Of a DNA stretch of 64,000 nt, positions 1-13,472 are shown one piece after another. Numbering within the stretch: position 1 is the stretch's first letter; each line of letters starts with the position of its first letter. The notes beneath the pieces were generated by a model. The model searched no databases. It was not told the origin of the DNA and worked only from the letters and a program-made list of their open reading frames with translations. The stretch is from Oxyruncus cristatus (lineage: Eukaryota > Chordata > Aves > Passeriformes > Cotingidae): NCBI GenBank assembly GCA_013399855.1, contig VXAY01005675.1, positions 162,096-226,095 of the forward strand, written 5' to 3'. A program made the translations under genes and the position numbers.

Positions 1-2180
1 GAGGATGGGGGAGAGAAGATGGTGGTGGTCCTTTGCCTTTCCTTTACCTATTGTTGGCTCTTTGAGGATTGACATGGACATGGCAGAATGAGGCTGGAAG
101 TGTGGTCATGCCAGGAAGAAAAAAGTAATCATGAAGCAAAAAGATGATTGACTAGAAATCAGAGGTGTCACTGGGAGGCCACTCTCTGGGCCTGTATTTT
201 CAGCTCTGTGAAAGAATCTTCATAGCATTTTAGCCAAACCCTGCAGCAAAATTAAGAGATGGTCCGTGTGCAGATTTGTGCTGATGTCAGAAAAATCAAG
301 CCTACAACATGCCTTTCATTGTTCCAAGGGAACCTGTGCCTGGGCCCTCATTTGATGTGCCCTGCTTCAGTGAAAGAGAGGAAGGAAGCTTGATAGAAGC
401 TAACTCACAAGGGTCTTGGAAAGTGAAAGCTGTTAGAGCTATGAGCTGTTAGACAGGGTGAATGAAAACTGCCCTTATTTCTTCTCTGCTTGGCATGGGA
501 CAAGTCTCTAGGGTCACCTTTATATAAAATCTTCACTGAAACTCTCACACCCTCTGAACGATGCCGCAAGACTTGCATAATGCACATGAGGCAATTTGAG
601 GAAGAAGCTACAGAAGCACAACGTGGTGTTAGGTATTTAAACAGTGAGGATTACAAAACACCATTGTTTCCTCATTAAAACACAGAAACCCAAAGCAAGT
701 AAAATATTATCAGACAGTGCTGATTGAAGGTGTAGCAGTTCTTGATTCTTACTGATTCAACCATGCTTTGCTGAACCACTTGGTTTTAGCCTGTCTGGCT
801 TATCTGTCATTTGATGGATTTTAATAGCTTGCTTGTGTATACCAGGCCTGATTAACAGCTCTGCCATATGCAAATTTTTAACGTTGAGGGTGTCCATCTG
901 TCTATTCAGTCATACCAAGCCACAGCATTCGGTCCTAGATCAGCAAGAGGCAAAGGCACAAAGGGTGCAGGAAAAAGAACTATGCTGCAAGAAACAGTTC
1001 ATGACTTGAGCTGAGAGACTGCTCAGCGCCTGAAAGGGTCTGAGCAGTAAGTGGGGCGTGACAGCATAAATCAGTGCATAAAATGGCTATAGCTGCAGTA
1101 CTCTGTGTGCAGAACATCAAAAGAGATGGCAGGAAGAATGAATTTGACTGGATTTGTCTTTTTCTCCTTCCCAAGCTAGACAATTTATTGCATAATATGT
1201 TCTGTAGCTAAAGAGATGTCCATGGGCACATTTAAAACACTGATTGAGAATAGAAGACTGAGCAAAGCAGATGTTCCAAATCCAGAATCTCCAACGGTGG
1301 ATATTTTCCATTTCTTTTGTGCTTGAAAAATAACCAAGAATTTTGAAAAATCAGCTTGGCTACGTCCCCAGGAAGAGACTGAAATAAGGCATTAATTAAA
1401 GTAAAGAAAGGGAGGTGTCTTATTTGAACTCTGCTGAGCTAGATGGATTAGCTATGAAAGCTGGCATTGACAGGACAGCTGTAAGAAGCAGCCTGTGGCA
1501 GAAGTACCGGTGTCTTATACAAACAACAGGAGACAGGGCGGGAGATGCAAAGCCATAATTGCCAGATAGATTTCTTCCTTGTGAGGCATATGCTAAGTCA
1601 GCAGAAACCTGCTTCAGTTTTCTGTTGCAAGGCACTGAACTTTTAATTAAGGGGGGGAAAAAAAGTCAGGTATGCCTACTGTCTCTCTTACAGCTCTTAG
1701 CCTTATACTGCAGGGAATACTGCTAGGAAGAAGGATGTTTTATATATATATATATCTCTCTATATAAATTTTTTCTCTACTATGTTTCTTCTTTTTCCAT
1801 TGCAGAGAAAAGTACAGCAATAAAAAGGGACTTGTATTAACATGAACATGGAGGTGTAGGGAGATGAGAATGGCCTTGTGAGATTTCACTGTCCCAGCAT
1901 TTAGTAAAATAATTTAAACTACTGTTGCAGTTTAATTAACATTTTAGGTTACTGGCTTTGTTGAGGTTCTAGAGGTAGAACTGGGAAGCCATGGAGATCT
2001 TCACGCAACTTTCTGCCATGAGGGAAAGCATATATTTTTCAGGTCATATTTTTCAGGTCAATGGGATAGAAACCATTAATAAAATAGGAATAAACTAAAA
2101 TTCATTAATAACATAGGTACCAGCTGGGACTACTGAGAACCCCACAGATTTAATTGCTTAGCATCACATCTACATATAAT
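1..2180. other. Unique non-coding DNA
   Basis: No recognisable gene or repeat family is seen. Open frames on both strands are under 75 codons and show no protein-like motifs. The segment holds a short TA tract (1741-1766) and a perfect 14-bp tandem duplication at 2032-2045 and 2046-2059. A very good acceptor-like pyrimidine tract ends at 1805, but no matching donor or conserved frame follows it. Confidence 0.6.
1741..1766. repeat. TA/CT dinucleotide tract
   Basis: Alternating TA runs into CTCTCTATATA. It is a simple sequence tract with no further role visible. Confidence 0.85.
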
Positions 2181-2270
2181 AGAATCATAGAATCATTAAG
2201 GTGGGAAAAGTCCTCCAAGACCGTCAAGTCCAATCTTTGATTTACTTTCACTCATCATGAACTACGACTT
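2181..2270 (-). mobile_element. CR1 LINE, 3' terminal fragment
   Basis: The segment opens with AGAATCATAGAATCATT, the reverse complement of the tandem 8-bp terminus of avian CR1 elements. It continues with the usual terminal sequence (AAGGTGGGAAAAGTCCTCC, then a CAAGTCCAA motif). Only the last 60-90 bp are recognisable, a typical heavily 5'-truncated insertion. The inner boundary is approximate because the body has decayed. Confidence 0.75.
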
Positions 2271-5091
2271 TGATTTACTGACTCAGTATAATCTATCTGT
2301 CTAAGTCATATTAAAAATGCCTGGGTTATTTGTTGTTCTGCAGTGTTTCTTGTCCCTTCAGAGCAGGCTTGTTTAACCCTATATGGGACTGGTAACCAGT
2401 GAGAAGGAAGATATTTATTTTTTTGATAATTAATTACTTTAGAAATCTTTCATTTCTGTGTTTTGATGCATATTAAAAATGCCAGCTGTGACTGTGTGCT
2501 TGTCTTTCTGCACAGTAGTATAAACTAAAAATGACCATCACCATGAATCCATGACATTGAGGCTCTGGTTTTGGCTGTCTGGCCACTGTGTTTGGCTTCT
2601 TTTACTGCATGCCCAGCCCTGAAACTGGGATGAAAAATATGCTTAAGCCCTGCTGCTGCTGAAAGGGCGGCTGCACCCTCCTGTCCTCCCTGTTCTACAG
2701 ACCTCCACAGTCAAGCCTCGGCTAGATTCAGTAAAAAGCCCAGGAGAGCTGTGCAGCACAGCAAGGACTACTATGCTGCCTCCAGTCTGTATCCCAGGGC
2801 CATGGATGCCGCCTCCTCCATGCTTAAATTACTTTTTTACTGCTTGCAGGTCGCACAGGAACAGAGGGAAAAAGCAGAAGTCCTAAGTGAAGAGGGTCTA
2901 ATGCTGGGCTCCAGCTGAGGCAGTGCGCACCCCACAAAAAAATGGGTTTCCTCAACCTTCTTTTCCTTGCCTCTGGTTTAGTCAGCTGAAATGTCCACGG
3001 CAAGACGCACAACTTCACTTGTTTTTACTTACTGTTCCCGAAAAGTTCATCAAAATCGATATGATTTCTTGAAATACAGCAGATCCTGCAAATTTTGCCA
3101 GGGAAGACACAATTTGATGTAAAAGCTCCTGCCAGCTCTAGTTCAAACACTTGTGACTTAGCATATGCCAAAAGCACATGTGGTCTTGCCAGACAGCATG
3201 GGAGCCTCAGGAGCCAGCCTTGCTCACACAGCCTATGGAGAAGTCTGGGAGACCTGCAAAGTGGGAGACAGGAGGTCTCTACTTCCTGAGCTGTTGGATG
3301 CCCTGGTAGGAGCACCAGGCCATAGCACCAGAATGAGCGTGTTCAGTTTGGTGTTCCTCTCCTTTTCTGGTGATGAGGTGTCTGCATGTCCTTTCTTGTG
3401 GCTAGAGCTTTGCACTAGCTGCCTGCTGCTCTTTATCACAGGCCCAGAGTGGAAGTGGCTTGATTCAAAATACTTTTGTATGATGTATTTATGGGCAACC
3501 AGCTATTTACAAAGCTCTCTATATGCTGGTAGCCCCAGGTGCAGCCCCCATGTGCATCTACCCTGGATGAAAGGCTTCCCCCAGTCTGGGGACTGCTATT
3601 CTTCCTTTCTGATTTTGGCCCTAGTGCATGGTGTTGCCCCACTTACCATCCTTGCACAGGCATAATTGTTGTTTTGGGCTTGAGGGGAGAAGGACCATGT
3701 GCACCAGGAGGTAACAGTGAGGGCTTGCATATCTGTACTGCCAGCCAAACTGCTCTTCCAGCCCCTGCTCATCATTTCCCTTCCAAGGGCCTTCCCCAGG
3801 GACTTGGGCGAGCAAGGCAAGGGGTTACTCAGCTGAAGGTGGTGTCAGTGCAATAACCTGGGTCGGAGCAAATGCCCCAGTACAGGATTTCAGACATGGC
3901 TCTGTTTACCACATCAGCTGGGCATCACCAAATGTGGCAAGCTGAAATACTGAAAGCCAGATGTGGTGTTTGTGAGTGGATCTTCACTGACAGCTGGAGC
4001 AGATTAAATACTCTTGTTAGCCACAGGGCAGCATGGTGTGGCACTTAGTATGTTAAGTAGAGCTGAGAGTTTTACAGTGAAACCAAAAACGTTGCTGGTA
4101 CCCAAATTCTGCAAAGGTTCAAGAACCTTTCAGTAAACCTGGACTGAGCCTTGGCAGATTTAAAATTTCAAGGAGGAACCATTAAAAATACCATGGTTTG
4201 TGCATGATTTTGAGCCTAGACCCAGCCACACTTGGCACTTTGGGAGTTTTGCTTTGGGTTTTTTGCATACAAATCCAAAACACAGTGTGGACTCAGCAGG
4301 GAGGAACCGATGCAAACCAAAACTGCTGAGTTTTGCACAGTTCTAATTATAATCTTGTCACAGTCCTGGTTTTATTTATTATTGTTTGTACTGCGGTAGC
4401 AGCACAGGGCTCCAACCAGCTTCAGGGGCCGCACTGTGGTAGGTGTTGTAAAGGCAGAAGGAGGCAGGATCACCAGCCTGAAGAGTATATAATCTAAACA
4501 AGCAAAAAAGATAAAGAATGAGGGAAAGACATAAAACACATAAGCAGAGTGATAAGAGGGTCTTGGCAAGACAACACTTTTTTTTGCATTTCTCTCATCC
4601 ACACATAAAATTGTGTCTACCTTGTAAACTCTTTGGGGTCAGGGCTGCATTTTCCAAAATCTGTAGGGAGATGGGGTGCAAGAAATGTGGGGGAAATGAA
4701 AGTGCTGAGGGGTAGCAGCAGGATCAGCAGCCCACAGGGCTGGATTTTGGCAGCGATGGTGGGAGCAGGAGGAAGGTGATGGGGACAGTGGAAGGGAGGA
4801 CAGAGGAGCAGACAGACTGCACTCCTTAGCTTGGGTAAGGTCAGAAAACCCATTGTAGACACTAGGACAACTTGTGACAAGTCACCAGACTACTCTGTGC
4901 TGCAGTTTCCTCTAGGGTTGAGCAGGGCTAAAAACACATCCCTATATGGATAATTCTTCCTCGGAGTAAACTGCTTTGAGATACCCAGGTGAAAGGTGCT
5001 AGAGGAATGCAAAGATTTATTTTTCATAAACCTCACATTTTCTTTTCACTTCCAAGTCAAAACTGATGCCAGAAATTTTAGAGATGCATAC
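2271..5091. other. Unique non-coding DNA
   Basis: No family is recognised. The longest open frame in the whole window (166 codons, + strand, about 3165-3665) lies here. It has overlapping open frames on the other strand, no conserved motif and no coding-like bias, so I treat it as chance. A minus-strand donor-like site (about 3647) pairs with an acceptor-like site (about 3679) to give only a 32-bp unit, which is not supportable. Confidence 0.55.
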
Positions 5092-5113
5092 ATCTCTCTC
5101 TCTCTCTCTCTCT
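5092..5113. repeat. CT microsatellite
   Basis: About eleven CT units, apparently uninterrupted. Confidence 0.9.
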
Positions 5114-8100
5114 GAATAGTAAAATACATTTATGAAAGAGGCCAAGGTATATCTTTTCAGAATAAAGCCTACAGTTAGGTTTCCTAAATCTGTATAGAGG
5201 ATCTTAAATGAACAGCCTGATTTAAAATCAGGACATTTGTTAAAAACTGAGTTGAGGAGTCTAGCTGTAAGTTCTTACTTGAAACTGTTTAGCCACAAGC
5301 TAGATGGAAATTTCATATCCTAAAAGAAGTTTGTAATGTCTGTTTTTGTTTTTCATTTTTTTCTTCTATGATTTAGGTGAAGGTTTGGGCTGGTTATTTT
5401 ATCCCAATTATTCACCATTCTACAACTATTAATTAAAACAAACAGGTCTCTGAAGCTATTTCTCACAATAGGGAAGATTTATATCTTGAAACTGAAGATT
5501 GTTTTTTCACTGCATCTATTTCTACACTGCGTAAACATCCAAATTTGTTATTGCAGCAATCACCAGCATGAGCTCACAGAGTTCCTTGCCAGGCTTGTGA
5601 TATTTATTGTTTGTTAAGCTCCAGCTCCTCGAGTGAAATGATTAGAGGAGAACCTCAGCTTTCAGTTAAACAAAACAGATGTAACTTTGAGAGAAATGGG
5701 AAAACATGAGCAGAATGTAGAGACACGGGTACAAACATCAGAAAGGCGAGCAAAAAAGAAAACGCCACATGTATCATTATTTTTAAAGCCTAAAGACACT
5801 TAAATCAACCTTCCCCTTATAATTTGGAAGAGGGGGGCTGACTCATGGCTTCTGGCTGCCAAGGCATGGACATGGCAGGGGTTACTCATCGCCTTGTAGC
5901 TGCCCAGAGGTTTCTCACCAAGGGGCTGCTCACCCCTCTGCTGAGCTGCACATATTTGTAGTGCTGGGTGCTGCGCTCCAGCCACTTCTTTCTTTGTTCA
6001 TTTTTTTCCTTCTTCATTTTAAAACAACTTTACTGAGACATTCATTTCTGAAAATATCCTGTACAAGGAATTACACAGACTTGGCAAATAGAGCCAATAG
6101 GTCAGTTCCTGGCCCTTCCAAATCTGAGAGGATCCCTTTAGCTTTCACAAAAAGAAGAAAAACAGAACTATTCAAAAGTCTCACCTGCCAGATAGTAAGT
6201 CTACAACAATATAAAAATGTAAATATTATATGATTAAATGCATTTTTTAAAAAGCCCTCTTTTCTCAGAAGTTAAATGGGTTTTATATACAACAGGAAGA
6301 TTCATTCCTGAAGATGACTCCAGCCTATGAAACAAAGTCCTACATACGATGGTCTAAAATACCTATTTTATATGATACAGCAACAGTCATCACCTTTACC
6401 TTAGGAAAAACTCATTCAGCCTCCTGATTTATGAAAACTGTACTTCTCACTGCTCTGTTCCCCCCCTTGCTGTGCCCACAAACCCTCTGGGGAGGGGAGA
6501 AAAATATGTCTGCAGGGAAGAAACCTAGCTATTACCAATGTGACTGAGGGACATTAATAACAGAAAACCAATGCAAAGAGTGCAACAAAAACACAAGCAG
6601 GAATAAAATAAGAATGCTTGTGCGTGGCAAAATAGCCATACAATGTCCTGGTTAAGATGTGAAGGTGTGCATCGTTCACCAAGCTATGGATGGGAGCTGG
6701 GCACACAAACGGGGATCCGTAGACAGCTCTGGCTGAACTCTGCACCCACTTGTGCCACTTGCAGGCATGGGACTGAGCACAGAGAGCATTCCCGTCTGCT
6801 TTCACTGCAACAGCCCCGAGGAAATGTCCTGCTGACACCCAAGGTAATGCCATGGTGGTTTTTAACCAGTTTCTTCTCCACATGGTGGAATCTAGGCTGG
6901 ACCTACTGGTGTTAGTTCTGAATGAATCACCTGCTTTCAGGGGCTTGGGTGCTTGGGAGGATGGGAAGATAATTCCATGGCTTTACACAAAACCTCTTGA
7001 CAGTAGTTACAGGTGGATTGTGCTGCTCTCATTTTTCACTACAAAGAAAGCAGAGGAAAGAACAAATTCCCCTTGACTTTCCTGCTCCCTGTGAATGGGC
7101 CCCTGCTGCAAAAGGTGCACTTGCAGATGCCTGCAATAATGTTATGCAAGCCAGCATAATATTCAGCTCATTGCTACTGGAAGTTCTCCCTCCCTTACCC
7201 CTGCGGATGCTACCCGTAGCATGAGGTGAAACCCTTTGTGCACAGCAGGCAGGGTGGGTCCCAGACGAGGTAGTAGAGGGGAACATGCTCTCTTCAGCTG
7301 ATGGCCTATAGCTATGTTGCAGTTTATATGGTTTACTTTATTCATTTACATGGGTACAATTCACATCTCTTTTTAGGATGCAGCAAAACCTGACTTGTAG
7401 TTCAAAATGTGGCTTCAGGAGCCAGGACAGCTATAGACCAGTAAAAGATACAGACAGTTACAGCTCAGGAGAGAGTTATATCTCCTTTTTTCAGAAGTGA
7501 ATAAATGCCAGAATACCCGGAAAGCCCACTGTTTACCAGAGAACCTTGCAATTTGAATGTGGATCTCTACTGGGGGTAGGGTTAGGGCTGTAGTAATGAA
7601 CCGATATTGTCCTTTCTGTTTCAGACATACTTTGTGAACTGGTTGAAGACAAATGTTGGACACACTAGTACCATCAGCTGCTCCAGTACACATTAGGAAC
7701 ATCACTCTTTCTCTTCCTGCTGTTAATTCAGCAACATACCCTGCCAATAAACCATAGCAATAGCTGCCTAACAGGTCATCATGGCTATACAAGAGGAAGC
7801 AGTTTGCCAACATGAGAAAACTTAGCAACTAACCATGGCTGCTCTGGGATAGTCAAATTCACATGGATCATGGCAGTCCATTCTGAACTGATGTCTTATC
7901 CCACTGGGTGTCCTGGGGCTTCCCATACTTTTGGAATCGGAGGTGATTAACACAAAGGTGCAGGCTGTTACCGTCCTACTGTTCAGTGTGTACTGTTCTG
8001 GTCCAGAACAAGCCAGCACTGGGGCATCAACAGCTGGTGAAACCTAGGTCAAATGTCTTTGCACTGCCTATGTGAGCTGCTAGGCAAGGCCCAGCACTGT

Positions 8101-10239
8101 CTTCTCAAGGTTACAAGGTAGGGCTGAAGTGGCCTCCAGCCAAATCATCACATACCCAGTGCTCAGAGAGATTCACGAAGATAAACAGCTTGAACAACTG
8201 GGTACTTGCTGGAAGGAAGGACAAATCAAACCAGAGATTTCTGGTTTATTAGTCTTTTGCAGCCAGATCAAGGGAAAAAGACAGGTATCCCACAATAACT
8301 TGGAAAATACCTCAGTACAATGCTCAAGTCTGTGGGATGTGGTTCATCACCTAATGTAGCCCAAAAGGGTTGTTGGCACAACTGTGCAGTTAAACTCAAG
8401 CACTGCTTAAGACTTTGGAGGCTTAAACTCAAGAATGCCACACCCAGAAAAATTCTGCTGCAAAGACAAAGTCGAAGCACTTAGGCAGATTTGTAGATTA
8501 AAGTGGCAATGCCCTCACTGTGCTGATTACTTCATGCCATTTTATTCCATCCTTCACTTTTGAAGAGAACTGTTGTGCGAGCAAACAGAGCTTCAGTTTT
8601 CTTGTTGAAACTCCTGACGCCAGTGGTCCTCCACTTCCATGCAAAGCAAAGCTATGTGTAAGTCATAGGGTCAATTTGTTTACCTTGCCTGTGGCAAGAG
8701 TTGGGTTCATCAGGTTAATTTCAGTAGTTGCTAAAAGGTCTTGAAATTTTTTCTGATGTCATATGACTTTTGCCTTTTTTACAAAGTAGGGGGTAACCAT
8801 GAACTGTTCAAAACATACTGAAGTAAACAACATTTTTCTGCTTAAAGTTCATCCTGTGAATTAATTCATTTGCATTTCTGGCCTTTTCAAGTCAGGGGAA
8901 GTCATGCTGATGTGAGCAGTCATTTAAGGATTTTAAGGGTTATGGTTCACATCATCCAAAATTGATACCAGGGCTATGCATTCACAGAACAGGAAAAAAT
9001 TATGGTGGATATGCTGATGATTTGGGAAAAATGGGTGATTTTTAATAATTAAAAAATTATTTTACAGCTTCTATCATTTGTTTAAGTTCAAAGCCCCTGG
9101 GCACATCCACACTGATCTGTTGTGAATTGCTTCTCTGTTTTTGGTTGTAGCAAAGTTGATTTCATATTGCTGATTCATCGACTCGATTTGGACTACTCTT
9201 GTTATCCTTTCAGATAATGGACCATTGAGCCTGCAAACAAGTTTGCTGTCTGCCACCATCAGCTGATTTACATGAGATTGCTGAAATTGAGTAGTTCTGT
9301 TTTTTATGGGTTGTGTGTATAGCAAAAGTAAGAACTTCATGAAAATCAGAGCAGCAAAACACTCTTCCGGTCAAGAACGAGCATGTCTTAAATGTTGCTA
9401 AGGAAAGCTTGTCCTTTGTACAGGAACAAGTTAATTCTGAGACAACTCTCTTAATAATTTGCCATGATCATGGTTCTTGATTCTGCAGCCTGGCCTTAGG
9501 TGAAATTACTGTGTGAAAAAACTCAGCAGACCACAGTGTTTTCTGGCAGACTCTGCAAGCCCCTTCAATGCAGGAAGCAATAGATTATAAACAACTTTTA
9601 TTTTAACCCCTACAGGACATATTGTGAGATTCTAAGAACACAACCTGATTTTCTCAAAGCCTTCCAGAGAAAAAAGTTCTTGATATCCCAATACAGTATC
9701 AAAGAGATGAGCAAGTAAAGAAAAATTATCTGTTCCTGGCAAGACATCAGAACGTTTCCCACAAGTTTATAGTTGTCCAACTGATCATCAAAAAAAGAGT
9801 TTTGGTTAAGTTCAGGACTTTTTAGTGGCAAGAAAGTGTTATTGATTCTGAGACACCTGGTATTTTCATGTATGCCAGCCAAGGGACTGTTGAGGGAACA
9901 TAAATGGTCCTTACTGCTTGAAATGTGTTATCTCTGGGCTATTTTATGGATAAAATGGTCTTTTTGTGAGAAAAATGCTTAGTGAGATGCTCAATGCAGG
10001 CAGCTATTATGCAGACAGAAGCTTCTATTTGCACATTCTGCAATTTAGACAAAAAGTGTGTTCACAAATATATTTCCTGTGAAAAAAACTGATGTCTAAT
10101 TCTTAAAAGAACATGAGTCCATTAATTTTTACTGTGGTCACCATGAACACCTCACAATGATTTATTTTCACAGGTTTTTTTTAGGTAGGGACTTAAGGAA
10201 GACAGCTTTCCCATGGCACGGATGGCTAGCTATGTGGGT
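5114..10239. other. Unique non-coding DNA
   Basis: No repeat family or gene is recognised over about 5 kb. The 137-codon minus-strand frame at about 7415-7828 shows no domain and is bounded by no splice signals. A strong acceptor-like sequence ends near 7622 on the + strand, but the frame behind it stops after 23 codons and no donor of quality follows. Confidence 0.55.
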
Positions 10240-10307
10240 TCCCTCTCCCCCATTTTCTTTTCTTCTCTCTGTTCCCATCTCCTGCCCGCTTGCTCTGTTG
10301 TCCCCAG

Positions 10308-10586
10308 GCCAGTGACAAAGAGCTTATTGAGCAACAGTGGCCAAGGGACAGTTTCAGAGGCTCGGCACAGCTCTGGTCCCCCAGCAGCAAGGGACAAATG
10401 CAGCCACCCTACAGGTCTGTGGTTTGCTCGCAGCCATCGAGTATGATGGGCTTCGAACTGGGGTTTCAGACTGAGGGGGGATTGAACGGAAAGAAGCCAA
10501 AAGCAGGAAGGAGTCTTCTGGCTCTAAATGAAACCTGCACTTGGAAGGTTTGCTGCAAACGCGTCAGATCTCCCAGACAGTCATGA
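10308..10586 (+). other. Candidate terminal coding exon, unidentified
   Basis: A roughly 65-base pyrimidine-rich tract (10240-10305) ends in CCCCAG, an excellent splice acceptor. From the first base after it one frame runs open for 92 codons to a TGA at 10584-10586. The deduced peptide starts ASDKELIEQQWPRDSF and ends in a basic, cysteine-bearing tail (CCKRVRSPRQS). I do not recognise it as any family. No AATAAA is seen close downstream, which weakens a last-exon reading. It could equally be an exon of a long non-coding RNA or a chance decoy. The splice-like signal is visible; the coding role is inference. Confidence 0.22.
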
Positions 10587-13331
10587 CGTCAAGCTGTGGC
10601 TGGGAAAACATCAGCCACAGCCAGGGCTGAGAGGAGGGCTTGAGAGGGCTTTGTGCTGAACAGTACTCCTGCCTCTGAGAAACAGTGTCTCTGGGATGAC
10701 AAGCAGAGGCATTTGGGCAAATCTCCCTCCATGTCAGCTCAGATGATGCTGTAAGGATCTTCACACACAGCCTTGTCATACAATCTGAGTCAATTTATCG
10801 TCCATATTCCTTCTTACAGACCTGCGTATATATACTTCTCTAAGATGAACAAAGCTGTAACTTGAATGCTGATAATTCCCCTAGAAAGAAAGGATGCAGG
10901 TCTGTCCCACTATGTTCTCACTACATTTGTTCCCTCTACCCTGCCTGCTTCCCTCCAATTTCCCACAAGTTGTCAGGAGGGCACCTCGGTTCCTGGAAGC
11001 AAAAAGCGAATGCTGTCTTGGCAATACACAGCTGTTAATGAAACACCATATGGGGGCTGGTGCTTGCACATGACTTTGCAGAGTTGCTGGAGAAACCATA
11101 ACATCTGGGCTAACTCTGCAGGAAGCTCATTGCCACTGCAGGCTTCCTGTTGCCCTCTTGTCTGTTCCCCACAGACCTTAGTCCTGCTCCTCATCCCTCC
11201 TGAGCTGGAAGTGCTGATGCTAGACAGCTGTTTGGACTTCTATACTGCTCTAGGTGAGTGTGAGCAAGCCCCAGCATAGCTACATGGGGCAAGCCTGCAG
11301 GACAGCTGCTCCCATGTCTGCTTTGTGCACGCTGGGCTTCTGAGCCACTACCCAGGACAACCTGCCCTAAATGTGTCCCAGGAAAAATAATGGCAGTTCC
11401 AACATTCAGAACCTGTCACTTGAAGCTCATGATCCCATAGAAGAGATCTTCTTAGTGAAGCTGCAGCCCATCTCACTTCAGGAGAGTGGAGATTTAGGAA
11501 AAGCTCATCTTTGACAATAGGCAATGCTTACTTGAAGTGTTGCCAACAATTTGACAAGTTATTATTTCTGCAAAGCTCCTGTGCCATAGCTGCCTCATCA
11601 TCTTCTTAAATACAAATGTTTCTGTCATCTGTCACAAAGAGTCCTGCCATTTTGCTGCAGCGGCTGGAAGCCCAGACTGTTGAGATAGGAGCCGGAGTTT
11701 GGCAGGAGATCTGTGTGAGCACAGAGTGAAAAAAAATCCCTTAGGTGGAAACATGCCAGCAGGAAAATTACACTGTACTGAGAAAGCAGTGGTGCAAAAG
11801 TTATGAAAGGAAGGGGGTAAGCCCTCTTCAAATATCCACCCTTCCAAGAGTAAGGTAAAGGGGATGATTTGCTGGGAAGTCAGCTTGTTTGTTGTGAAAG
11901 CCAGTTCACAGTGGTCACTGCTGCTAGGCATGGCAGGGAGTTTTGTAGATGGCATGAAGCGAATTCCAGCTCTCAGAGCTGGAGTTTTGCAGATTGCTGT
12001 GAATGCTGACCCTCACAACTGATTTTAACTGTATTTCATTCTCAGAGATGCAACCTGCATTCCTCGTGATCAAAATCCTGGGGGGAGAAATTCAGCTGAT
12101 GGTTTTCACAAAACTGTTTCCTATGTAAACAATGTCTTTGCAAGGGACTACTAAATGAGATTTTGTTTTGCTGAACAACTTTTTTCATATATGCTAGTCA
12201 TTTGAAATAGTAAGTTACCCAGCTCTGGATGTGCAACGCTAAAATAATAGAAGGGTTGAAAAATGTTTCTGTAAATGGTTTTGGCTGAATTATAGTGCTT
12301 AATGATTTCTTTTTAGTGATACAAAAGGTATTCAGAATTTTCTACTTTTCTTTTTAAAACACAGTGCAGTTACCCTAAATTTCCAGCTTTTGATTTTTTA
12401 AAGTCTTTTACTAGAAGTGTGTTTATTTTAACCAAATACTTTTCTAAGGAGTTTAAAAAGTTAGTTTCAACTTTTTATTAAAAAGGAAGAAAGAGAAAAT
12501 CGGTCAAAATAAGGAATCCTTTCCCACTCCAGTGTTCCATTCATAATCACCTTGTTTTAAAATCAGCTCAGCAACAACAGCAAATAAAAGCCTAAATCCC
12601 AAGCATCTGTGACTTAAATTAACAACATGGCATGACAGAGTGTGCAATTACACTAGATTTACACACCTTTTAAAGAGGCAAAACCTCTTGGCTGTTTGTC
12701 ACATCTTACTAGTTTGGAGAGGGGTCCGGGACACCTTGGGGTGACTGCTGGAATGCCCAACCTCCCACCCACCTGGATGGGTGCTGGTGCAAGTTACTTG
12801 CTCTGCCTTTCCACTCAGGCTTTTAACATTTAGCAACTGCCTGTGGTTTTCACACCTATGTTCAGGATTTAAAATGACATATTTATTTGCCCAAACAAAT
12901 TCTGAATGTGGCTTAATCTTTCCCCACCCCGGACCTGTGCTTTCTTTAATAGAAATAATGTTTAGCATTCAATTCATACTCCACCAGGCGAATATAATCA
13001 AAGTGACTGCAGGCTCTGATATTGGGTGGGGTGTGGGGGAGAACAAAAAACAAAGGGAAAAACCAAAACCAAGCCACTCCTTACCCCCTCGGCCCTTTCC
13101 TGGTACAGAACAGAGTGTCTTGTACTCTGTTCAGCTGGTTTGGCTGCAATGGTTCTGTGCACAGGTACAGTGACCTGCTGCTGCTGCTAAACAGTCAGGG
13201 GAACCCCTGAGATTTTGGGGATGAAACTCCCTGAGGAAGAGTGGATGGATCTGTCTCCCTGGCTCAGCCCAGGGTGATGGCTCTTCTCTGCCCTTGACCT
13301 GCTGTGCTGTTGCACATTGGTGCATGCTGGA
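10587..13331. other. Unique non-coding DNA
   Basis: No repeat family is recognised. The only notable item is the exon-like unit at 11175-11253, listed separately. Open frames are short and unremarkable, and the 12.1-12.7 kb part is AT-rich. Confidence 0.55.
11175..11253 (+). other. Candidate internal exon (79 bp)
   Basis: The unit is bracketed by a strong acceptor (pyrimidine tract ending TGTTCCCCACAG at 11174) and a consensus donor (CTAG/GTGAGT at 11254). Frame 1 is open throughout and reads a leucine-rich peptide (TLVLLLIPPELEVLMLDS...); the other two frames contain stops. It lies 0.6 kb downstream of the 10308 candidate on the same strand. No family resemblance is seen. Short units of this quality also arise by chance. 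Confidence 0.18.
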
Positions 13332-13439
13332 GTGTGTGTACGTGTGTGTGTGTGTCTGTGTGTGTGTCTGTGTCTGTGTGTGTGTCTCTGTGTGTGTGTG
13401 TGTGTGTGTGTGTGTCTGTGTGTGTGTCTGTGTGTGTGT
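13332..13439. repeat. TG microsatellite with TCTG interruptions
   Basis: About 108 bases of (TG)n are broken at intervals by TC, giving TGTGTCTG blocks. A short ATTA spacer and an 17-base A run (13456-13472) follow. Cysteine/valine-rich frames read through it are translations of the repeat, not genes. Length polymorphism and assembly error are both likely here. Confidence 0.95.
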
Positions 13440-13472
13440 ATTATCAGGGAATATTAAAAAAAAAAAAAAAAA

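Noticed and set aside
3165..3665. 166-codon + strand open frame, longest in the window
   Set aside because: No domain, motif or splice context; several overlapping frames on both strands are equally open, as expected of locally stop-poor sequence.
7415..7828. 137-codon minus-strand open frame with hydrophobic stretches
   Set aside because: Hydrophobic residues alone do not make a membrane protein, and no splice sites or homologous family are recognised.
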